This document shows, piece by piece, positions 58,100 through 64,000 of a DNA stretch of 64,000 bases. The stretch's first letter is position 1, and each line of letters starts with the position of its first letter. The stretch is from CAWBUW01 sp963792075. Its GTDB lineage: Bacteria; Chloroflexota; Anaerolineae; Anaerolineales; UBA4823. The notes under the pieces were generated by a model. It did no database searches. It had not been told where the DNA came from and was given only the letters and a program-made list of their open reading frames with translations. Both the position numbers and the translations under genes were made by a program. The stretch spans positions 1 through 64,000 of the forward strand of contig CAWBUW010000004.1 in assembly GCA_963792075.1 (NCBI GenBank), read 5' to 3'.

Positions 58100-58396
58100 A
58101 TGAAAAATATTTTACTCTTGGACGAACGAGACAATGTTGCAATTGCGTTACACGATCTTTTACCGGGTGAAACAGTGACGGTAAAAGGAAGAACAATTGT
58201 ATGTATAAAGCCGATTCCAAATGGACACAAATTTGCGATTGAAATGATCAAAAAAGATAGCGAAATAATTACGATCTGGTGAAGATATCGGTATGGCGGG
58301 CTGTGATATTCAACCTGGGGATCACGTACATACACATAATGTGATTGATACTACTTCTGCAAAAGAAGCCAGAGAAAGGGCCAGGTTGGGGATATG
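58100..58396 (+). CDS. UxaA-type hydro-lyase, N-terminal SAF-domain subunit, frameshifted
   Basis: About 98 residues (MKNILLLDERDNVAIALHDL, GETVTVKGRTIVCIKPIPNG, HKFAIEMIKKDSEI then GEDIGMAGCDIQPGDHVHTH after a shift near 58280). This matches the small SAF domain of altronate dehydratase UxaA and related sugar-acid dehydratases, present here as a separate gene. The stop at 58394-58396 is immediately followed by the large-subunit frame. Confidence 0.8.
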
Positions 58397-58407
58397 ACAG
58401 ACCTTTT

Positions 58408-59560
58408 ATGGGATTCGTACGACCGAATTCGAATTACGGGATACGTAATCATGTTTTGATCTTATCAACGGTAACCTGCGCAAATCATGTGGTTCAAGAA
58501 ATTGCTCGGGCGACAGGTACCATCCCAGTCGTCCATGACACAGGGTGCTTGCAATTCGGTGCAGACTTAGCGCAAACAAAACGTACAATTGTCGGTTGCG
58601 GCCAGAACCCGAATGTAGGTGCGGTCTTGTTCGTTGGTTTGGGCTGTGAACAGACAGTCGCAAAAGACCTGGCAGCAAAGGTCAGCGGGAAAATTACCGA
58701 GTTTATAACAATCCAGGCTTGCGGCGGCACGACTAAAGCTATTTCAAAAGAAATCGAAATCGCTAATCAGATGAAACAGGCGATATCAGGTGTTGCCAGG
58801 GTGGAATGTCCTGTCACAGCGCTTCGCGTCAGTCTTAAGTGTGGTGGATCAGACTATACAAGCGCTCTTTCAAGCAACCCGAGTGTGGGCAAATTTTCAG
58901 ATCTCTTTTTGTCACGGCAGGCGCAGGAGTGTTTCTAACAGAGACCACCAGTTTTCCGGGCAGCGAACATATTTTGGCAAACAAGACAATAAACTGTGAA
59001 GTGTCACGGCAAATTTATGAAATTCTAGATTTTTACCAGGATGAAATCGAAACACATTTTCATCTAAAATTTAGCGATGGCAACCCAAGCCCTGGAAATA
59101 AAGACGGTGGGATCACAACTCTCGCAGAGAAAATGGATTCGGGTCGCTAAAGAAAGCTGGTTCCACAACCATTCAAGGAGTACTTGGTTTCGCTGAAGAC
59201 GTTACCGATAAAACCGGTTTGTGGATTATGAGCACTGCGCGGACATGATGTTTTTTCGGTAAGCTGAACTGCAGCGGGAGGGTGTCAACTAAACATTTTC
59301 ACTACGGGGCAGGCGGGTACTCCATTGGGTAACCCGATCACACCTGTAATTAAAAGTGTGGAAATGCAAAGGTTTTTGAGTATCTCCAGGATGATATGGA
59401 TCTTAACGCTGGGAAGATCATGTTGGGTGAAAACACGATTGATGATATTGGTGCTGGAATTTTCCAGATGGTTTTAGATGTGTCCAATGGAAAATTTAAC
59501 AGATGCAAAATTAATAAACATTATGAATTTTCTATTCCAAGAATTGGTAGCACACTCTAA
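58408..59560 (+). CDS. UxaA-type (altronate/galactarate dehydratase-like) large subunit, frameshifted
   Basis: Iron-dependent sugar-acid dehydratase large domain. The start is probably the ATG at 58408 (MGFVRPNSNYGIRNHVLILS). Conserved blocks: TVTCANHVVQEIARATGTIP, DTGCLQFGADLAQTKRTIVG, NPNVGAVLFVGLGCEQTVAK, and CPVTALRVSLKCGGSDYTSA, with Cys positions for the metal. Next frames add GAGVFLTETTSFPGSEHILA, SDGNPSPGNKDGGITTLAEK, VLGFAEDVTDKTGLWIMST and IGAGIFQMVLDVSNG, ending at 59560. Several shifts. The exact sugar acid cannot be told from sequence. Confidence 0.85.
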
Positions 59561-59599
59561 CTTTTGTTTCTTTGATAGAGGGATCATTGAGGTTTTGTG

Positions 59600-61024
59600 A
59601 TGAATATTTTAGCCGTTGATGTTGGTACGACAGCAATGAAATTTGGAATTTATACAACAGATCTCAATAATCTATTTATTGCGACCCGCTGGTATTCCAT
59701 AAATCTCTATGAACGAGGAAAAACGGATATAGAACCCGAAAAATGGTGGAAAGCCTTTGTGGAATGCTGCCAAGAGGCTAAAGAGCTCTTTCCAACCGTG
59801 GGTGTAATCTCTTTATCTGTAACAACTCCGGGACTTGTCCCCATGGATCTGCAGGGTAAAACCCTTGGTCCTGCAATTCTATTCTTTGACGGCAGATCGC
59901 ATGAACAGGCGAATGCCATCCGCCAAAAGGTCGGCGAAAGTAAGTTTTAAGCGAAACTTGTAATTTGCCGGTCTCTGGCGGTTCATCTTTGGCGTCGATC
60001 CTGTGGATCAAAGAAAACCAACCTGATGTCTGGGCTAAAACAGCAAAATTTGGCCATTGCAACACCTATATAATTCACCAGCTCACTGGTGTTTGGGCGA
60101 TCGATCCATCCACAGTGTCTATTACTGGTTTGTACAATACAAGAAAAAATGATCTGACGTGGAATAAAGATGTGATAAGAATTGCCGAAATTCCTGAAGA
60201 GAAACTTCCGCAATTATTCCCTTCAGATGCTGTAGTTGGCAATATTCTTCCTCAGATTGCCAGTGAGCTTGGTTTCTCAAAAGATTGCACAGTTTTGTGC
60301 GGCGGGAATGACGCCGTTTTTTAGTTTTCCTCTCGGGTGGGATGAGAACCCCTGGAGAGATTTCTAACATCAATGGAACGTGCGAGATTACTGCGGTTTG
60401 TTTGGATCATCCGCTTAGTTCAGGAAATTTCAATATCCGTACCCATGTATTGCCCGGGTTATGGTTATCGTTTTTCATTTTGAATACCGGCGGTAAGGCT
60501 TTGGAATGGTTAAAGTCTGTATTTTGTAGTGAAATAACCGAAGAAACATTTTATGCGGATTACATGCCCTCAGTCATCAATTCCTTTTTTGATAATGGAT
60601 CGGTTGATGATAACGAGTTGGATCTTCCTGATTTTGAACCGTATTTACAAGGCTCACGGTATTCGATAGAACAACTTACCGCCTGTTTTTTCAAAAGTTA
60701 CACTCGAAACCACGCGTGAAAAATTCTTGATGAGCGTGTTGCGCAGTAATGCACAATATCAGGGAGCTCATTTAAAAGAATTGAGCGAATATGTCATGCT
60801 TCAACCTAAAGTATTAATGACTGGTGGCGGGGCAAAAATTTAGGGAAATCGAAAAGGTCAAGCAGCAATGGAGCCGTTTAAATTATGAGTTGGAGTATCA
60901 AGAACAATATCCCTCAATGCTTGGAGCTGCAATTTTAGGTCAATCAAATTTATCCCATAAACCATTGATCGAATTACTTAATTCTGCAGATTTGCAAGAA
61001 AAGATAGGGAAAAATGAAGCCTGA
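59600..61024 (+). CDS. FGGY-family carbohydrate kinase, frameshifted
   Basis: Sugar kinase. The N-terminal FGGY domain is typical (ILAVDVGTTAMKFGIYT, GKTDIEPEKWWKAFVECCQE, ISLSVTTPGLVPMDLQGKTL, AILFFDGRSHEQANAI). Joined by shifts near 59950, 60325 and 60705 to GGSSLASILWIKENQPDVWA, STVSITGLYNTRKNDLTWNK, and FNIRTHVLPGLWLSFFILNT, with the C-terminal MTGGGAK-RE motif near 60830 and the end at 61024. It phosphorylates a pentulose or related sugar. Starts after the dehydratase gene in the same operon and overlaps the aldolase start. Confidence 0.85.
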
Positions 61025-61906
61025 ATTGTCGGGAATAATTGCTCCTGTCACTACACCTTTTGTAGATGATCAAGTTGAGATCGGTTTTCTTAGAGAAAAC
61101 ATTCGGCGATATGGAACCACAGACCTGGCCGGATATTATGCTTTAGGAACAAATGGCGAAGCCAGTTTCCTTGACCGATCAAAAAAAACAGCAAATTATG
61201 CGTACGGTAAATGCAGGAGCGGATAAAGGGTCAATTTGTGATTGGCGGCGCTTAGTATGAATCTACCTACCACACGATTGAAACGGCTAAAGAATTTGCT
61301 GATTTGGGGGTCGACTTTATTTCGGTTTTGGCACCCAGCTACTTTAAAAAGCAGATGACCGAAGAAGCGCTTTTGTCTTATTTTTTCTCTGTTGCCGATA
61401 ACAGCCCAATTCCTATTTTGCTCTATAACGCACCTGATTACACAGGAAATCGCAATTACTCCCCGTTTATCCAGAAAAAGTTTCCAGACATGAAAATATA
61501 GCCGGAATCAAAAGCGCCCTTCTTCCGGGGAGTTTTATGCAATTTATTGAGATTGCAAAGCCTGGTTTCACGATCATGTCTGGAACAATCAACACTTTAC
61601 TTTCAGCCATGTTTCTAGGCGCTGCAGGCGGGGTTGTTTCGCTGGCAGATCCTTTCCCTGAAGTGTGTTGTGAATTGTATAAACTTGCTAAACAGGGAAA
61701 CTGGGAACAAGCAAAATCTTTACACACCCGGTTGATAAGATTGGCAAGATCTGTTTCAGGATCATATGGTGTGGCCGGTGTGAAATTTGCCATGGATTTG
61801 ACGGGCTTTCACGGTGGAGTTCCAAGGCGGCCACTTTTACCCCCTCGCAACTACCGAGCAAGAATTAATTCAAGTGGCGATCGAAGAAGCTCAACTGCCT
61901 GATTGA
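61014..61906 (+). CDS. DapA/NanA-superfamily aldolase, frameshifted
   Basis: Schiff-base aldolase or synthase of the dihydrodipicolinate synthase superfamily. MKPELSGIIAPVTTPFVDDQ is a canonical start, then YYALGTNGEASFLDRSKK. After a shift the middle gives GVDFISVLAPSYFKKQMTEE and IPILLYNAPDYTGN (the Tyr position). The Lys of the Schiff base is in AGIKSALLPGS, followed by GTINTLLSAMFLGAAGGVVS. The last frame shift gives ATTEQELIQVAIEEAQLPD and the stop at 61906. Members of this family cleave 2-keto-3-deoxy sugar acids, which fits the dehydratase and kinase upstream. Confidence 0.85.
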
Positions 61907-61912
61907 TCAAGG

Positions 61913-63580
61913 ATGAAAACTGACATGCAAATTCTAATGAAACCTACTTCTGATGTTCTTGTGATTGGAGGAGGAACAGCAGCACTCAGAGCAAAATCAT
62001 CTGTTGCACAAAATGAGGCGAACATCTGTCACAATTCTCAGGAAGGGAAGCCCAAATCTTGGTATTGTAGCGATGTGTGCGGTAGTTCCAGATACAGACG
62101 ACACAGTTGAAAAATTTGTTAACGACACCATGACCTGTGGAAAATTTATGGCTGATCCCGGTCTGGCTGCAATTTTGACCTCTGAGGCTTTCAAGGAAGT
62201 AGAATATTTTGAAGCACGAGGGCTAAGTTTTCGACATCCAAATTCATATGCCCCGCGTTTGACATCTGGTAACGCCACTCCACGAACAATTTATACAAAT
62301 GATCGTACTGGGCACTGCTCTTTTATCTTGTATGCAAAGAATTTTGAACCAAAATCATGTATCTATCCTGCAAAACAAACAAGCGATCCGTTTGTTAAAG
62401 GATAGTTCGAAGATCTTAGGCGCATTAGTGATAGATCTCAATAAGTGGGAGCTTGAAGCATACCCGGCCAAAGCGGTTATTATTGGCAACCGGGGGTCTT
62501 GGGCAATTTTATGCTGGATCTAATAACAACCCCCATCTTTCAGGAGATGGTTATGCTTTGGCTTTGCAAGCTGGTGCTGAACTTGCCGATATGGAATTTG
62601 TCCAATTTGAACCATTTACGATTCGGACAAATCGGGTTGAGGACTTTTTTGGGATTTCTTTTCTTTTGGGAGATGATCCAAAAATCACCAATTCTTTAGG
62701 TGAAAATTTCTTGCCTGGTAAGGCAGTTAACTTTGGAAAAGACATATTATCGCGAGAGATATTTGAAACAGATCCGAGATGGAAAGGGCTTGCCGTTAGG
62801 GGGAATCTCGGTTTGATGTTACTCATGTGCCTGAAGAAGCTCTCAAACTCCACAGATCGCTTCTTGAAGTACTGCAAACGGGTTGGGATTGATCCGTACC
62901 GCGAACCATTTGAGGCGGGACCCTCACAACATTATATGTTGGGCAGCGTTTGCATAGACTTAAAGAGTCAAAGCACAATTCCGGGTTTATTTGCTGCAGG
63001 TGAAGTGGCGACAGGTGTTCATGGCGCAGCCAATCGGAGGCAACTCAGCCACTGACGTATTGGTTTTTGGCGCGCGTGCCATTGCATTTGGCTGCCGGAT
63101 TATACCAAAACCATTGATCTCCAGCTCTTAAGCTTTATCCAACGCTCGATCCGAATATTCAAGCATTTGAAAAAATAACTTGCACGCAACTCGCCATTAA
63201 CCCGATTAACTGACCAGGTCGTGATCGAACTCCGTTCTTTACTGTACAACCAGACAGGTCTGATTAGAAACGAAGCTGGTCTTCAAGACGCTTTAAGAGC
63301 AATGAAAAACAAACGCGCTGTGCTGAAAAAAGAGTAAGGGCTCAATCTTTGCCTGATCAGGTCAAATTACTTAAAGTAAAATCGATTGGCAATTGCCGAG
63401 ATGATTTGTGTTGGGGCATTACAACGTAAAAATCGCGCGGGGTCCACTACCGTGAAGATTTCCCAGAACGAAATGATATTACAGGTTTCGAAAAAAACTA
63501 TCTTCCGTCAGGAAAATGGTCAAATTTCCTTTAGGACAGCCAGGTTGTTATGGACTGGGAAGTTAGAAAAGGGTGAATGA
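61913..63580 (+). CDS. FAD-dependent fumarate reductase/succinate dehydrogenase-type flavoprotein, frameshifted
   Basis: Flavoprotein of the FAD_binding_2 family. The dinucleotide motif is SDVLVIGGGTAALRA (~61945). Next frames give SPNLGIVAMCAVVPDTDDTV, FVNDTMTCGKFMADPGLAAI, LLATGGLGQFYAGSNNNPHL, SGDGYALALQAGAELADMEF and VQFEPFTIR, FAAGEVATGVHGAANR (a flavoprotein motif), then GGNSATDVLVFGARAIAF. The C-terminal part has LTDQVVIELRSLLYNQTGLI and HYREDFPERNDITGFEKNYL. The end lies between 63536 and 63580. Shifts in at least six places. An oxidoreductase acting on a small carboxylate; exact substrate unknown. Confidence 0.75.
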
Positions 63581-64000
63581 CAATGGTGGTCAAAGTAATA
63601 ATTCGTAAACAAGAATATCGAGACTCCGTTGTCTTATTAGAGATTTCGAAGAAAATCCAAACCTCACCTGGAATTCTCGATGCAGTAGTTGTCATGGGAA
63701 CCAGCAGTAATAAAGAAATCCTCTCAAATCTAGAAATGCTGACTGAAGAAGTATCAGCCGCAAGCGCCAACGATTTGATCATCGTTATTAAAAGCTATTT
63801 CTGATGAAAGGAGCGGCCCAAAAGGTTGTTTCAAAACTGGGGACTTTTTTTGAGCGCCCTGAAGAAGTTCAAACAAATAAAACATATACATCTTTTGAGT
63901 TTGCGATCCAGGGTATGCCAGAGGGCAAATATCGCGGGCCATTTCAGTTCCCGGTGAATTCGCGGCGCGTGCTGCCAGGCAGGCATTAAAAAATGGACTC
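63577..64000 (+). CDS. FdrA-like protein, N-terminal part, truncated by the window end and frameshifted
   Basis: MTMVVKVIIRKQEYRDSVVL, then KKIQTSPGILDAVVVMGTSS and NKEILSNLEMLTEEVSAASA, NDLIIVIKS match the FdrA family (acyl-CoA synthetase-like, linked in E. coli to allantoin and carbamoyl metabolism). A shift near 63802 leads to AAQKVVSKLGTFFERPEEVQ and another to ANIAGISVPGEFAARAARQA, the typical FdrA start of the CoA-binding region. The gene runs off the right edge. Start may be ATG 63577 or 63583. Confidence 0.8.

Overview
The window looks like part of a member of the phylum Chloroflexota (Anaerolineae-like). This is inferred from the lipoproteins with long Pro/Thr linkers and beta-propeller domains, the mixture of GC-rich mobile DNA with AT-richer cargo, and the gene families present. 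No rRNA or tRNA gene was found to anchor taxonomy.

From 1 to about 46.2 kb lies what reads as one large integrative mobile element, interrupted by AT-richer cargo. A tyrosine integrase and an excisionase-like protein sit at the left edge. Replication and repair genes on the minus strand follow: a RecA-fold protein, a small protein and a family-B polymerase-like protein (6.2-9.6 kb), a LuxR-type regulator (9.7-10.1), an adenine methyltransferase joined to an SNF2 helicase (10.3-13.8), a RadC-DUF6573 protein and small zinc-type proteins (14.7-18.3), and a SWIM protein, Rad52 family annealase, SSB and second OB-fold protein (23.4-26.0). From 30.1 to 45.7 kb an 18-gene minus-strand operon encodes a Tad-type pilus apparatus (Flp, TadE, TadG, CpaA, TadB, TadC, CpaF, CpaE, CpaB) together with a HerA/VirB4-like translocase and several small membrane and exported proteins. 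No relaxase is visible. Shared promoter-proximal motifs (a CCAACGTGTGG box and a GGGACAATTGTCCC palindrome) link the transcription units. Cargo islands hold lipoproteins (1.7-6.1 and 18.5-23.2 kb, one split by an intact IS5-family element), a degraded helicase fragment from a second element (3.5-3.9 kb), and an IS-flanked island with AlbA_2/Schlafen-like and DUF4365-like genes (26.3-29.9 kb), a candidate defence pair.

From 46.4 kb rightwards there is chromosomal-type carbohydrate metabolism: a HAD phosphatase and class II aldolase (minus), then an IclR regulator and a plus-strand cluster: peptide/sugar ABC transporter (substrate-binding protein, two permeases, two ATPases), a beta-lactamase-fold hydrolase, a two-part UxaA-type hydro-lyase, a sugar kinase, a DapA-type aldolase, a fumarate-reductase-like flavoprotein and the start of an FdrA-like protein. 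This suggests uptake and breakdown of a sugar acid. IS3, IS982 and IS4-like remnants lie between the parts.

Many reading frames are broken by single-base shifts with conserved sequence continuing in another frame. They are sparse from 1 to 30 kb and dense at 30-46 and 50-64 kb. I join such frames into single gene entries. Whether they are real mutations or assembly errors cannot be decided from the sequence alone.
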